Shown here: positions 46,254 through 55,782 of the stretch, in pieces
Layout: every line of letters starts with the position of its first letter
How positions within the stretch are numbered: the first letter of the stretch is position 1
Translations under genes and position numbers: made by a program
The notes under the pieces: generated by a model
Database searches by the model: none
Told to the model about the DNA's origin: nothing
What the model saw: the letters and a program-made list of their open reading frames with translations, nothing else
NCBI RefSeq assembly: GCF_038024105.1
Contig: NZ_CP150661.1
Location: 3,811,501 to 3,875,500, forward strand
Origin: Polaribacter butkevichii
GTDB taxonomy: Bacteria > Bacteroidota > Bacteroidia > Flavobacteriales > Flavobacteriaceae
Reading direction: 5' to 3'
DNA: 64,000 nucleotides

Positions 46254-47102
46254 TTACATTGCTCCCCATTCCTTTAAAGAGGCTTTGTTCATTTTTACAT
46301 AACCTGCATTTCCTGCTTTTTCAGCATATTTTAAAGACTCTTTAGCGGCTTTAATTGCGCCTTTTTTGTCTCCTGCTTTAGCATGAATTAAAGATTGTTT
46401 GCGTAAAAAATAGAATTTTGGATCGTCAGAACTCATTTCTACAGCCTTGTCAATCCAAGTTTGTGCTTTTTTAATATCTTTTCCAGCTTCTAAATAATAA
46501 GAAGCAGATGCGTAATAATCGTTTGCAGAAGGACCACTCATAACGGCGTTAATTTGTTTGGCAACCATTGCCTCTGTTGGTGTTTCAAACTTTAAACCAA
46601 CATACGTGTTTTCCCATAAAATACCTAAAACAGCAGAACTATTTGTTAGATCATCAAACATCATGGTAAAAGTTTCAATTTTCACAGGCATCGTTTGTAC
46701 CGCTGCTTTTGCTTGTAAAGCCACTTTAGTGTCATCCCAGTTTTTTGGATTTCCCCAGTTTGTTGCATCAGCATAAAAAATTACATCCCAAGATTCTTTT
46801 CCTGGTTTTGTGTATAAAGCATATGTCCCTTTTTTTAACTCTTTACCATCAATGGTAACATCTGTAGAAAAAGTAATTTTTGTATTTGAGTTTGCTCCAG
46901 TTCTCCAAACTTCATTAAAAGGTACCAAATCTCCAAAAATAGTTCTACCTCTCATTCCTGGTCTAGAGTATTCTAAAGTAACATCTGTTAATCCTACTGT
47001 TTGTTCTATTTTTTGAGAAGGACTAGGTGCTGGTGTTTTAATTTGTGCATTTGAAGTAAGTGTACATGCCGCAACAAATAAGGATAATATAATTTTTTTC
47101 AT
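46254..47102 (-). CDS. DUF2911 domain secreted protein
   Basis: A 282-residue exported protein: signal peptide (MKKIILSLFVAACTLTSNAQ), then the DUF2911 beta domain (VTLEYSRPGMRGRTIFGDL, FNEVWRTGANSNTKITFS, KGTYALYTKPGKESWDVIFY) and a helical TPR-like tail (residues 190-280). Function unknown, common in Bacteroidota. Confidence 0.85.
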   Translation of the reverse strand: MKKIILSLFVAACTLTSNAQIKTPAPSPSQKIEQTVGLTDVTLEYSRPGMRGRTIFGDLVPFNEVWRTGANSNTKITFSTDVTIDGKELKKGTYALYTKPGKESWDVIFYADATNWGNPKNWDDTKVALQAKAAVQTMPVKIETFTMMFDDLTNSSAVLGILWENTYVGLKFETPTEAMVAKQINAVMSGPSANDYYASASYYLEAGKDIKKAQTWIDKAVEMSSDDPKFYFLRKQSLIHAKAGDKKGAIKAAKESLKYAEKAGNAGYVKMNKASLKEWGAM

Positions 47103-47188
47103 TCTAATTGGTTTTTAGTTTTAGTTATTTTCAAAATTACGATTTCAAAAAACGTATAACGTTAACAAAACCTTAAAATAAACTGATG

Positions 47189-47196
47189 TATCTTTG
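47189..47196 (+). promoter_or_regulatory. Probable -7 promoter element
   Basis: TATCTTTG matches TAnnTTTG, 20 bases before the ATG at 47217. Confidence 0.4.
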
Positions 47197-47216
47197 TTTT
47201 TATTGATACATTTTTT

Positions 47217-47978
47217 ATGAAGAGAGTAAGTGTTTTAGGTTGTGGCTGGTTGGGTAAATCATTAGCAATTTCATTATTAGATGAAGGGTATTCTGTAAAA
47301 GGTTCTACTACTTCAGAAGATAAATTAGAGTTGTTAGAAATGAATAATATTGATCCTTATATTGTTAATATTTCTGAATTTGAGGAGTTTGATGATTTCT
47401 TATCTGCGGATATTTTAATTATAGCTATTACCTCTAAAGATGTGGATGGTTTCGAAAACTTAATTTCGCAAATAGAAAATTCTGAGATTCAAAAAGTAAT
47501 TTTTATCAGTTCTACATCTGTTTACGGAAGATTAAATAAAGTGATGACAGAAGAGGATGCTGTTTTAAAAACTCCGTTAACAGAAATTGAAAACTTATTT
47601 AGAGAAAACACTTTTTTTGAGACAACAATTATTCGCTTTGCGGGTTTATTTGGCGATGTAAGACAACCTAGTAATTGGTTTAAAAACGGACGAAAAATTC
47701 CGCAGCCAAAAGGATTTGTAAACATGATTCATAAAGAAGACTGTATCGAAATTATACATGAAATTATTGATCAAAACTGTTGGAATGAAACGTTTAATGC
47801 CTGTTCTAATCATCACCCAACAAGAAGAGAGTTTTATACAATAGCAAAATTAAGTAACGATTTTGAGGTGCCTGAATTTGAAGAGAACGAAGTGTATGAA
47901 TGGAAAATTATCAGTTCTAAAAAAGTACAAGAAGTGTTAGGATATACTCTTATTCATGATGATTTACTTTCTATTTAA
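47217..47978 (+). CDS. SDR-type NAD-dependent epimerase/dehydratase family protein
   Basis: A 253-residue atypical short-chain dehydrogenase: Rossmann start VLGCGWLGKSLAISLLDEGY, then IIAITSKDV and FISSTSVYG, the YeeZ-like pattern. The stop codon lies in the first unit of a heptad array, and the opposing gldG stop abuts a second array. Confidence 0.75.
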   Translation: MKRVSVLGCGWLGKSLAISLLDEGYSVKGSTTSEDKLELLEMNNIDPYIVNISEFEEFDDFLSADILIIAITSKDVDGFENLISQIENSEIQKVIFISSTSVYGRLNKVMTEEDAVLKTPLTEIENLFRENTFFETTIIRFAGLFGDVRQPSNWFKNGRKIPQPKGFVNMIHKEDCIEIIHEIIDQNCWNETFNACSNHHPTRREFYTIAKLSNDFEVPEFEENEVYEWKIISSKKVQEVLGYTLIHDDLLSI

Positions 47979-48018
47979 GGTTTAAGGTTTAAAGTTCAAA
48001 GTTCAAAGTTTAAAGTTA
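47977..48018. repeat. Heptad array AAGGTTT x2 / AAAGTTC x2 / AAAGTTT / AAAGTTA
   Basis: Six units in 7-base register, drifting in sequence. The first unit includes the last two bases of the SDR stop codon. Confidence 0.75.
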
Positions 48019-48043
48019 AAAAGTTTCAATTTTTTTATTTTTG

Positions 48044-48085
48044 CTAACTGCTAACTGCTAACTGCTAACTGCTAACTGCTAACTG
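48044..48085. repeat. Heptad array CTAACTG x6
   Basis: Six perfect copies of CTAACTG (phase ACTGCTA) and a partial copy. The partial copy CTA at 48086-48088 is the gldG stop codon on the other strand, so the array sits hard against gldG. Confidence 0.85.
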
Positions 48086-49726
48086 CTAAGAATACTTCCT
48101 CTTTCTTAAGTAGTTAAAAACAAATCCAAAAGAAAATAATAGAATTAACGGTAAAACAATATTTAAAAACTGCCAGAAAGTACGCTCTTTAAAGGCTTTT
48201 TGCTTGTCTAGTGTTCTTATCTGTAATGTTTTGTTTCTTAGTTGAATTAAGCCTTCATCATCTAATAAATAATCAACCGTATTTAAAAGAAAATCTTTAT
48301 TTCCAAACTGTTGGTTTGTCCATTTATCTCTATTTAAATCGAAAGGTTGTTCTTTTAAAATTTGATTTTTTCCAACATCACCATCAGAAATAATAACCAT
48401 TTTATTATCGATAGCGTTCTCTTTAAAAAGAGGAGTTTCAAAAGGTTTTACTCGGTTTTTATATGCCGATTTAAAATTACCTTCTAATAAAACTGCAAAT
48501 AGTTGATGACCATTATTATAATCTTCTTCAACAACTTCATCAGCAATAGACTGTAATTCTATAAAACTAGGTGTTCCAACTTTTTTGGTCAATAAAGAAC
48601 TCATCAATAAAGGTGTTTTCTTGATGTTGTTTTTTAACGTATCAATCTGGTTTGCAAATTGTAATCTTACCGGAGAAACATTTTTTGTTATGGGATGATT
48701 TGGATTGCCACCAACTAACGGGTGAAAATACCAATCTAAATTTTTAAACTGCGTTTGATTGCCTACTTTTCCGGTTGCTAACGGAATTTGAGCGGCATAT
48801 AAATCTTTAATCAATGTGGTGTTTATTCTTACTCCGTAAGAGAATAATAAATCGGTTAAATTTAAATCTCTTGGATAGGCCAACATTTTACCGTTTGTAA
48901 ATAAACTGTCTTGATCTGCTTGCACATTGTCTATCATCCACAATGTTTTTCCGCCATTGGCGATAAACTGATCTAAAGTAAGCTTTTCTTTCTCTGTAAA
49001 TTTTTGCGTAGGTTTTGCAATAATTGCCAAATCTAAAGACGTTAAATCTTTTAACGTTTGTTGTGGTTTTGTTGCTACAGAATCTAACGTGAATTTGGCT
49101 AATCTGTATTTTTTAGCAACTTCACTTAAAAAACTATATTGGTAAATGTCTTGTAATTCTCCGTTTCCTGTAATTACAGCAACTCTTTTTTGCTTCTTTT
49201 GAATAACAGAATTAATAGCATTAGAAAAACTATATTCTAAATTTTCGATGGCTTTTTGTAATTGCTCATCTTGTGATGCTACAATGGCATTGGGTAACAA
49301 AGAAACGATGGTTGCTTTTTTACCATAAGATACTTCTACCCAAGGAAAAATAATAGCTTCAGACAATTTTCCTTCTTCTTCTACAGTTAATTGACTTGGC
49401 AACATACCTCGTTTTATTAACGCTTCTCGCTGATTATCTGGTGCTTCGAAATTGATTTTTATATTTGTATTTGTTGCTGCTAATTCTTCTAAATACTGAC
49501 GGGTTTCTACTTGTAACCTTTTAAATTCTGAAGGAAAATCTCCTTCTAAATAAACGGTGATAAATAGAAGTTCATCAACTTTAGAAACAATGTTTTCTGT
49601 AGTTTTAGAAAGTGTGTAACGTTTGTCTGCTGTTAAATCTAATCGTTTATAAAATGATTGGCTAAGGATGTTTAAAACGATTAAGCCTACAATTAGAATT
49701 GCGATGTTTTTTATTTTCCTATTCAT
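48086..49726 (-). CDS. gldG: Gliding-motility ABC transporter auxiliary protein GldG
   Basis: A 546-residue protein with an N-terminal and a C-terminal membrane helix (NIAILIVGLIVLNILSQSFY; FLNIVLPLILLFSFGFVFNY) and a large outside ABC_transp_aux domain, including RVAVITGNGE and WMIDNVQ segments. GldF, GldG and GldA form an ABC transporter needed for gliding in Flavobacterium johnsoniae. The start overlaps gldF by 8 bases. gldA is not in the window. Confidence 0.92.
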   Translation of the reverse strand: MNRKIKNIAILIVGLIVLNILSQSFYKRLDLTADKRYTLSKTTENIVSKVDELLFITVYLEGDFPSEFKRLQVETRQYLEELAATNTNIKINFEAPDNQREALIKRGMLPSQLTVEEEGKLSEAIIFPWVEVSYGKKATIVSLLPNAIVASQDEQLQKAIENLEYSFSNAINSVIQKKQKRVAVITGNGELQDIYQYSFLSEVAKKYRLAKFTLDSVATKPQQTLKDLTSLDLAIIAKPTQKFTEKEKLTLDQFIANGGKTLWMIDNVQADQDSLFTNGKMLAYPRDLNLTDLLFSYGVRINTTLIKDLYAAQIPLATGKVGNQTQFKNLDWYFHPLVGGNPNHPITKNVSPVRLQFANQIDTLKNNIKKTPLLMSSLLTKKVGTPSFIELQSIADEVVEEDYNNGHQLFAVLLEGNFKSAYKNRVKPFETPLFKENAIDNKMVIISDGDVGKNQILKEQPFDLNRDKWTNQQFGNKDFLLNTVDYLLDDEGLIQLRNKTLQIRTLDKQKAFKERTFWQFLNIVLPLILLFSFGFVFNYLRKRKYS

Positions 49727-50435
49727 TATCTAAACGTGTTTTAGTGATGAATAAAAAGAATACTGTTATGCTTAAAAAGTAAATAATATCTCGTGTGTCA
49801 ATTACACCTCTAGAAATACTTTTAAAATGTTCATTAAATCCCAATTGTTTAACGGTTAAATCATTACCAAGTGAGTCTGAAATGGCATCAAAACCGTAGT
49901 ATAAAAATAAGGTGATAAAAACGCCTAATATAAAAGCTACAATTTGGTTTTTAGAAATTGTAGATGTAAATAAACCAATCGCAGTATAGGCTGCTGCTAA
50001 AAATAATAAACCAATATAAGAACCAATAGTGCTGCCAAAATCGATGTTTCCAACAGGGTTTCCTAATTGAGTAACGGTGTAAACATAGGTTAAAGTGGGT
50101 ATTAGTGCAACGATAACTAATAGGAGTGAAGCCGAAAACTTACCTAAAACAATTTGCCAATCAGAAATTGGTTTTGTTTTTAAGAGTTCTATGGTTCCGC
50201 TGTTAAATTCGTCGGCAAAACTTTTCATGGTAATAGCCGGAATCAGAAATAAAAAGACCCAAGGAGCAAAAAAGAAAAATGAATTTAAATCTGCAAAACC
50301 TGCATTTAAAATATTAAAATCACTTTTAAAAACCCATAAAAATAAACCGTTTATCAATAAAAAAACACCAATAACCAAATAGGCAATGGTACTTGCGAAA
50401 AATGAGTTGAATTCTTTTTTTAGGATTGCTATCAA
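49719..50435 (-). CDS. gldF: Gliding-motility ABC transporter permease GldF
   Basis: A 238-residue ABC-2 type permease with six membrane helices (TIAYLVIGVFLLINGLFLWV onward) and the family's FADEFNSGTIELLKTKPISD loop. Translationally coupled to gldG. Confidence 0.92.
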   Translation of the reverse strand: MIAILKKEFNSFFASTIAYLVIGVFLLINGLFLWVFKSDFNILNAGFADLNSFFFFAPWVFLFLIPAITMKSFADEFNSGTIELLKTKPISDWQIVLGKFSASLLLVIVALIPTLTYVYTVTQLGNPVGNIDFGSTIGSYIGLLFLAAAYTAIGLFTSTISKNQIVAFILGVFITLFLYYGFDAISDSLGNDLTVKQLGFNEHFKSISRGVIDTRDIIYFLSITVFFLFITKTRLDNE

Positions 50436-50470
50436 ATGTTAAATTTTTATGATTCTAAAAGTATACAAAC

Positions 50471-50545
50471 AATTGTCATTTCAAATTTTACTAAAAAACG
50501 TATAGAATATAGATTTCTCTTCGTTCCTCATTCGAAATGACAATT
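50471..50545. repeat. Dispersed repeat with 12-bp inverted ends
   Basis: AATTGTCATTTC and GAAATGACAATT are perfect inverted ends of a 75-base element. The right arm, read on the minus strand, resembles R1 (GAGGAACGAAGAGAAATCT). It lies between gldF and the GNAT gene. Confidence 0.65.
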
Positions 50546-50570
50546 GATGTTTTAATTTTTTTCAGATTTT

Positions 50571-51098
50571 CTATTTTTCTAACTTGTAAATTCTGTTGTC
50601 TTCAAAATTTTCGTCTGTTCTTTCTGTTTGCAAATCAAAATCTAGTTTGTCTAATAACGCAATAGAAGCCGTATTATTTTTATGTGTAAAAGCTTCTATG
50701 GTTTTTAATCCCATTTTTTCGAAACCAAATTCTAAAACCTCTTCAAAAGCTTCTGTCATGTAACCTCTTTCTTGATAATCAGGATGAATTTCGTACCCAA
50801 TTTCTGCATAATTATCTGCAACATCAAAATTACGTAATCCAATGGTTCCTAATAATTCAGAACTATTATTAGATTGTAATACCCAAAAAATCCCTTTGTT
50901 TTCGGCTACTAAATTAGAAATTTCATCGATAAAAGCTCTAGATTCCGATAAATTTTTTGGTGGTACTCTGCTTATAAATTCATTCACCTCCTTGTTTGCT
51001 CTTAAACCAAAAATTGCTTTTGCATCCTCTAAGTTTATTGCTCTTAATGTTAATCTTTCTGTTTCTAAAACAGGGAAAGTAGTAAAGTCGAAATCCAT
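50571..51098 (-). CDS. GNAT family N-acetyltransferase
   Basis: A 175-residue acetyltransferase of the RimJ/RimL type: LETERLTLRAINLEDAKAI at the start, then IGYEIHPDYQERGYMTEAFE holding the acetyl-CoA loop (Q-x2-G-x-M), and AFTHKNNTASIALLDKLDF. It acetylates an amino group of an unknown substrate, perhaps a ribosomal protein N-terminus. Confidence 0.85.
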   Translation of the reverse strand: MDFDFTTFPVLETERLTLRAINLEDAKAIFGLRANKEVNEFISRVPPKNLSESRAFIDEISNLVAENKGIFWVLQSNNSSELLGTIGLRNFDVADNYAEIGYEIHPDYQERGYMTEAFEEVLEFGFEKMGLKTIEAFTHKNNTASIALLDKLDFDLQTERTDENFEDNRIYKLEK

Positions 51099-51125
51099 TT
51101 TTATGTTTATTATTTGTCTTAATTT

Positions 51126-51422
51126 TTATTGTAAACTCACTTTTTTGTCTACGCTCCAAGCCAAAGGTTTATCATTAAAAAGCGCCTTTGTTTTTGCCCA
51201 AACTTCTTTAAAAAGTAGCGAGTTTCTATATGTTTCTAAATCTTCTTCTTTTTCCCAGTAAGAATAAGTAAAAAAGATTTCAGGGGTTGTTTTGTCTTGA
51301 TATAGTTCTAATAAGGTGCATCCTTTAGAAGCTCTAATTAATGTTTTTTTCTCTTCAAATATTGATAAAAATGATTCGATATGTTCTTTGTGAAAGCTCA
51401 TTTTTACGATTCTTACAAACAT
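51126..51422 (-). CDS. Antibiotic biosynthesis monooxygenase (ABM) domain protein
   Basis: A 98-residue dimeric alpha-beta barrel protein, with VKMSFHKEHIESFLSIFEEK, GCTLLELYQDKTTP and FFTYSYWEKEEDLETYRNS. Similar small proteins act as quinol monooxygenases or heme-degrading enzymes. It lies between the GNAT gene and the SAM hydrolase gene on the same strand. Confidence 0.8.
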   Translation of the reverse strand: MFVRIVKMSFHKEHIESFLSIFEEKKTLIRASKGCTLLELYQDKTTPEIFFTYSYWEKEEDLETYRNSLLFKEVWAKTKALFNDKPLAWSVDKKVSLQ

Positions 51423-51426
51423 ATTT

Positions 51427-52287
51427 TTAAGTTAAAGGTGAAAAATCTGGCTGTGAGTCATTAATAAAATCTATGGTTATAGAGTCTCTATAGTTTAAAC
51501 CTAATAGAGTAGATGCCCCTCCAACGGTTTCTAAATTACTTCTATAAATAGCAATTTCTAAATATCCGGCAGAATTAAAAATAGCCAATCTACTGCCGTC
51601 ATATTGTATGCTATCGTGAGCATTATCTCCGGTTACTTCATTGTATTTTGCAAATATTTTTGTAAAAAAATAACGACTAGCACTTACTTTAAAACGACGT
51701 CCTCTACCAATGGAGTTAAACATTTTTTTACTGATATTACTAATTACGTTTCCATAATTATCAATATAAACAACGCCTCCAATAATTTTATTTTTTTCTT
51801 GATTTACCTTAGGTTGAATTTCAATTAATTTTTTATAATCCTTAATTTCTTTACCAATCACTGTTAAATTTCCGCCTCTGGCGATAAAACAAGCAACTTG
51901 TACAAAAACATCTAAAACAGGAAAACTACTTTCTATTCTGTCATGAATATTAATTTCTACAATTTTTGTAGGATTAATTTCAGAAGCAATCATAGAGATT
52001 AAGCCATTATCCGGACAAACAAAAAAATGATTGTCTAATTCTATGGTAATATGTTTATTGTCGTTACTTAATTCAGAGTCTACACCAACAATGTGTATGG
52101 TGCCATCAGGAAAACTTTTGTAAGAGTTTTTTAAAATATAAGCCGTTTCTGTAATGTTAAAAGGAGAAATTTCGTGTGTAATATCAACAATTTTAGCATC
52201 CGGAAGTTCTGAGTAAATAGCTCCTTTTACAGCGCCAACAAAGTGGTCTTTTGTTCCAAAATCTGTTGTTAAAGTGATTATAGACAT
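51427..52287 (-). CDS. S-adenosylmethionine hydroxide adenosyltransferase family protein
   Basis: A 286-residue protein of the DUF62 fold, which hydrolyses SAM to adenosine and methionine with hydroxide. Conserved blocks are LTTDFGTKDHFVGAVKGAI, PDAKIVDITHEI, FVCPDNGLI and VVYIDNYGNVISNIS. Halogenase relatives exist but lack of their signature residues cannot be judged by eye. Starts four bases upstream of the ABM gene. Confidence 0.85.
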   Translation of the reverse strand: MSIITLTTDFGTKDHFVGAVKGAIYSELPDAKIVDITHEISPFNITETAYILKNSYKSFPDGTIHIVGVDSELSNDNKHITIELDNHFFVCPDNGLISMIASEINPTKIVEINIHDRIESSFPVLDVFVQVACFIARGGNLTVIGKEIKDYKKLIEIQPKVNQEKNKIIGGVVYIDNYGNVISNISKKMFNSIGRGRRFKVSASRYFFTKIFAKYNEVTGDNAHDSIQYDGSRLAIFNSAGYLEIAIYRSNLETVGGASTLLGLNYRDSITIDFINDSQPDFSPLT

Positions 52288-52416
52288 TAAAAAATGGGCT
52301 GTTAATTAATTGTGTAAAAGTTGTTAACTATTTAACGCAAATCTAATCATTTTAAAAAAATTATTGGTTATTTTTAGTTGAAATATAAATGTAATCTATT
52401 AATAAAAATTAATCAT

Positions 52417-53370
52417 TTGAACGAACGCATTATAGAGCTTACAGAAATCAATCCGAAAGATTTTTTTGGAGCACAAAACAGTACTATAGAGCAATTAAAA
52501 AAGTATTTTCCTAAAATTAAAATCGTAGCTCGCGGATCTAAACTTAAAGTTTATGGAGACCCAGAAATTTTAGATGAGTTTGAAACTAGATTAGAACGCT
52601 TAATAAAGTATTTTAATACCTACAATAAGTTAGATGAAAATAGTATTGAACGTATTTTAACTTCTAACGGAAATGATGAAAAAACAGCTTCGGCAAAAAA
52701 TGCGAGAGAAGTTTTAGTACATGGTGTTGGTGGTAGGTTAATTAAACCCCAAACAGATAACCAACGTAAGATGGTTACCTTAATGAATAAAAATGACATG
52801 TTGTTTGCCGTAGGGCCAGCAGGAACAGGAAAAACTTATACCGCTGTTGCATTAGCGGTAAAAGCATTAAAAGAAAGAGAAGTTAGAAGAATTATTTTAA
52901 CAAGACCTGCGGTAGAATCTGGTGAAAATTTAGGGTTTCTACCTGGAGATTTAAAAGAAAAATTAGATCCTTATATGCAACCTTTATATGATGCTTTAAG
53001 AGATATGATTCCGCATGAAAAATTAGAATCTCATATAGAAAAAGGAGTCATACAAATTGCACCTTTGGCATTTATGCGTGGTAGAACTTTAGACAATGCC
53101 TTTGTTATTTTAGACGAAGCGCAAAATACTACCCATAATCAAATGAAGATGTTTTTAACAAGAATGGGTAAAAGTGCTAAGTTTATTATTACAGGAGATC
53201 CTGGACAGATAGATTTACCTAGAAAGCAGGTTTCTGGTTTAAAAGAGTCTTTATTAGCGCTAAAAGATATTGATGGAATTGCCCAAGTTTATTTAGACGA
53301 TAAAGATGTGGTAAGACATCGTTTGGTAAGAAAAATTATTAGTGCTTATAAAAGTATAGAAACAGAATAA
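52417..53370 (+). CDS. PhoH family ATPase
   Basis: A 318-residue protein with an N-terminal RNA-binding-like domain and a PhoH ATPase: Walker A GPAGTGKT and Walker B AFVILDEAQN, with GDPGQIDLP near the end. PhoH proteins are predicted RNA helicases/ATPases linked to ribosome and RNA quality control. The start is TTG 52417 because family members begin at IIELTEINPKDFFG; another TTG at 52378 would add 13 residues. Confidence 0.9.
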   Translation: MNERIIELTEINPKDFFGAQNSTIEQLKKYFPKIKIVARGSKLKVYGDPEILDEFETRLERLIKYFNTYNKLDENSIERILTSNGNDEKTASAKNAREVLVHGVGGRLIKPQTDNQRKMVTLMNKNDMLFAVGPAGTGKTYTAVALAVKALKEREVRRIILTRPAVESGENLGFLPGDLKEKLDPYMQPLYDALRDMIPHEKLESHIEKGVIQIAPLAFMRGRTLDNAFVILDEAQNTTHNQMKMFLTRMGKSAKFIITGDPGQIDLPRKQVSGLKESLLALKDIDGIAQVYLDDKDVVRHRLVRKIISAYKSIETE

Positions 53371-53379
53371 AAATTTTAG

Positions 53380-53410
53380 TTGTTAGTAACTAGTCTTTAG
53401 TTTATTTTTG
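53380..53410 (+). promoter_or_regulatory. Promoter of purC
   Basis: TTG at 53380-53382 and TATTTTTG at 53403-53410, 20 bases apart, match the -33/-7 pattern 23 bases before the ATG. Confidence 0.5.
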
Positions 53411-53433
53411 CGCCCACAACAACATAACATATA

Positions 53434-54378
53434 ATGAATACAATTAACGATACGAATTTTAAATTTCCGAATCAGAAGTCTGTTTATATAGGGAAAGTAA
53501 GAGAAGTTTATAATATTAATGATGAACTTTTGGTGATGATTGCAACAGATAGATTGTCTGCGTTCGACGTTGTTTTACCGCGTCAGATTCCGTTTAAAGG
53601 TCAGATTTTAAATCAGATTGCCACAAAAATGATGAATGATACCGCAGATATTGTTCCTAATTGGTTAATTGCAAACCCAGATGAAAATGTAGCTGTAGGG
53701 CATTTGTGTGAACCATTTAAAGTAGAAATGGTTATTCGTGGTTATATGTCTGGTCACGCAGCGCGTGAATATAAATTAGGTAAAAGAACTTTATGTGGTG
53801 TTGAAATGCCAGAAGGATTAAAGGAAAACGATAAATTTCCAGAACCTTTAATAACACCTTCTACCAAGGCAGATAATGGCGATCATGATGAAGATATTTC
53901 TCGTGAAGACATTTTATCAAAAGGAATTGTTTCTGAAGCAGATTATTTAGTTTTAGAAGATTATACACGTAAATTATTTGCTAGAGGTACCGAAATTGCA
54001 GCAAAAAGAGGGTTGATTTTAGTAGATACTAAATATGAATTTGGTAAAACTAAAGAAGGAAAAATAGTATTGATTGATGAAATTCATACTCCAGATTCTT
54101 CTCGTTATTTTTATGCAGAAGGCTATCAAGAAAGACAAGACAAAGGCGAAAGTCAAAAACAACTATCTAAAGAATTTGTACGCCAGTGGTTAATTGAAAA
54201 CGGTTTTCAAGGAAAAGACGGGCAGCAAGTTCCAGAAATGAATGATGAAAAAATCATCGAAATTTCTAATAGATATATAGAATTATACGAACAAATTACT
54301 GGAGAAGCTTTTGTAAAGGCTTCTACAGAAAATGTATTACAAAGAATTGAAGAGAATGTACTTCAATTCTTAAAATAA
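53434..54378 (+). CDS. purC: Phosphoribosylaminoimidazole-succinocarboxamide synthase
   Basis: A 314-residue SAICAR synthetase of purine biosynthesis. Conserved features are [11 protein letters not shown] with the ATP-binding glycine-poor loop, [15 protein letters not shown], the [17 protein letters not shown] catalytic region and [13 protein letters not shown]. It is longer than E. coli PurC, as in eukaryote-like/Bacteroidota forms. purL lies 6 kb away on the other strand. Confidence 0.93.
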   Translation: MNTINDTNFKFPNQKSVYIGKVREVYNINDELLVMIATDRLSAFDVVLPRQIPFKGQILNQIATKMMNDTADIVPNWLIANPDENVAVGHLCEPFKVEMVIRGYMSGHAAREYKLGKRTLCGVEMPEGLKENDKFPEPLITPSTKADNGDHDEDISREDILSKGIVSEADYLVLEDYTRKLFARGTEIAAKRGLILVDTKYEFGKTKEGKIVLIDEIHTPDSSRYFYAEGYQERQDKGESQKQLSKEFVRQWLIENGFQGKDGQQVPEMNDEKIIEISNRYIELYEQITGEAFVKASTENVLQRIEENVLQFLK

Positions 54379-54391
54379 TATATTTGTTTGT

Positions 54392-54477
54392 GTCATTGCG
54401 AGGAGGAACGACGCGGCAATCTTATCAATATTAGTTAAAAATCAATAGATTACTTCGTCATACTTCCTAGTAATGAC
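54392..54477. repeat. Dispersed repeat R1, two facing arms
   Basis: Left arm GTCATTGCGAGGAGGAACGA... to GGCAATCT; right arm AGATTACTTCGTCATAC to CTAGTAATGAC. The two are inverted copies with a few changes. It fills the purC-fabV gap. Confidence 0.7.
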
Positions 54478-54499
54478 GAAGTAAACAAAATAAACAACC

Positions 54500-55687
54500 A
54501 TGATTATAGAACCAAGAACAAGAGGATTTATCTGTTTAACATCGCATCCAGTAGGTTGTGAGCAAAATGTGATCAATCAGATAGAATATGTAAAATCAAA
54601 AGGAAAAATAGAAGGCGCTAAAAAAGTACTCGTCATAGGAGCTTCAACAGGGTTTGGGTTGGCTTCAAGAATATCGAGTGCTTTTGGTTCTGATGCAGCT
54701 ACAATTGGAGTTTTCTTTGATAAACCAGCAACCGAAGGAAGACCAGGTTCACCAGGTTTTTACAATACAGCAGCTTTTGAAAAACAAGCAATTGCAGCAG
54801 GTTTATATGCAAAAAGTATTAATGGAGATGCTTTTTCTAACGAAATAAAAGAGCAAGTTGTAAACTTAATTAAAGAAGATTTAGGTCAAGTAGATTTAGT
54901 AATTTACAGTTTAGCCTCACCAGTAAGAACACATCCTGTAACAGGAAAAAGATATAAATCTGTTTTAAAGCCAATTGGCGATGTTTTTTCTAACAAAACA
55001 GTAGATTTTCATACAGGTAAAGTATCAGAAATTTCTATCAATCCGGCAGAAGGAGAAGATGTAGAAAACACCATAAACGTAATGGGTGGTGAAGATTGGA
55101 AAATGTGGATGGACGCGTTACAATCTGAAAACTTATTAGCAGAAGGAGCTACCACAGTTGCTTATTCTTATATTGGCCCAGAAGTAACAAAACCAGTATA
55201 TAGAAACGGAACCATTGGTGCTGCAAAAGATCATTTAGAAGCAACAGCTTTTACAATTGCAGACGATTTAAAATCGATCGGTGGTAAAGCATTTGTTTCT
55301 GTAAATAAAGCGTTAGTTACCCAAGCAAGTTCTGCAATTCCTGTAATTCCTTTATATATTTCTTTATTGTATAAAGTGATGAAAGCAAAAGGGATTCATG
55401 AAGGATGTATCGAACAAATTCAGCGTTTGTATAGTGAGCGTTTATTTGGCGGAGATTTAGCCTTGGATGAAAAAGGAAGAATTAGAGTTGACGATTGGGA
55501 AATGAGAGAAGATGTTCAAGCAGAAGTTAACAAACTTTGGAAAACAGCAACTACAGAAAATTTATCTGAAATAGGAGATTTAGAAGGATATAGCAACGAT
55601 TTTTATAACCTTTTTGGTTTTAAAGTTGATGGAGTAGATTATGATGCTGATGTAAATGAAGTGGTAAACGTACCTAGTATTCAGTAA
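54500..55687 (+). CDS. fabV: Trans-2-enoyl-ACP/CoA reductase FabV
   Basis: A 395-residue enoyl reductase that completes fatty-acid elongation and is less triclosan-sensitive than FabI. Signs are the RGFICLTSHPVGC start, the Rossmann glycine stretch VIGASTGFGLASRI, and the Y-x8-K catalytic pair in YRNGTIGAAK. Its length matches FabV, not FabI. Confidence 0.92.
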   Translation: MIIEPRTRGFICLTSHPVGCEQNVINQIEYVKSKGKIEGAKKVLVIGASTGFGLASRISSAFGSDAATIGVFFDKPATEGRPGSPGFYNTAAFEKQAIAAGLYAKSINGDAFSNEIKEQVVNLIKEDLGQVDLVIYSLASPVRTHPVTGKRYKSVLKPIGDVFSNKTVDFHTGKVSEISINPAEGEDVENTINVMGGEDWKMWMDALQSENLLAEGATTVAYSYIGPEVTKPVYRNGTIGAAKDHLEATAFTIADDLKSIGGKAFVSVNKALVTQASSAIPVIPLYISLLYKVMKAKGIHEGCIEQIQRLYSERLFGGDLALDEKGRIRVDDWEMREDVQAEVNKLWKTATTENLSEIGDLEGYSNDFYNLFGFKVDGVDYDADVNEVVNVPSIQ

Positions 55688-55721
55688 GAATTTTATCCCG
55701 CGATAGCGGAATTTTAAATAT

Positions 55722-55758
55722 AAACCTCACAGATTTTACTTTGTGAGGTTTTCTTTTT
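55722..55758 (+). terminator. Rho-independent terminator after fabV
   Basis: Stem AAACCTCACA with TGTGAGGTTT, ten-base loop, followed by a T-rich tail. A tiny CCGC-GATA-GCGG hairpin lies 13 bases upstream. Confidence 0.75.
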
Positions 55759-55782
55759 TATCTTGTAAAAAAAATATCCTAA

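Noticed and set aside
50095..50382. 95-aa frame antisense to gldF
   Set aside because: Shadow frame within a conserved membrane protein.
54654..54848. 64-aa frame in fabV
   Set aside because: Out-of-frame shadow of fabV, glutamine-rich artefact.
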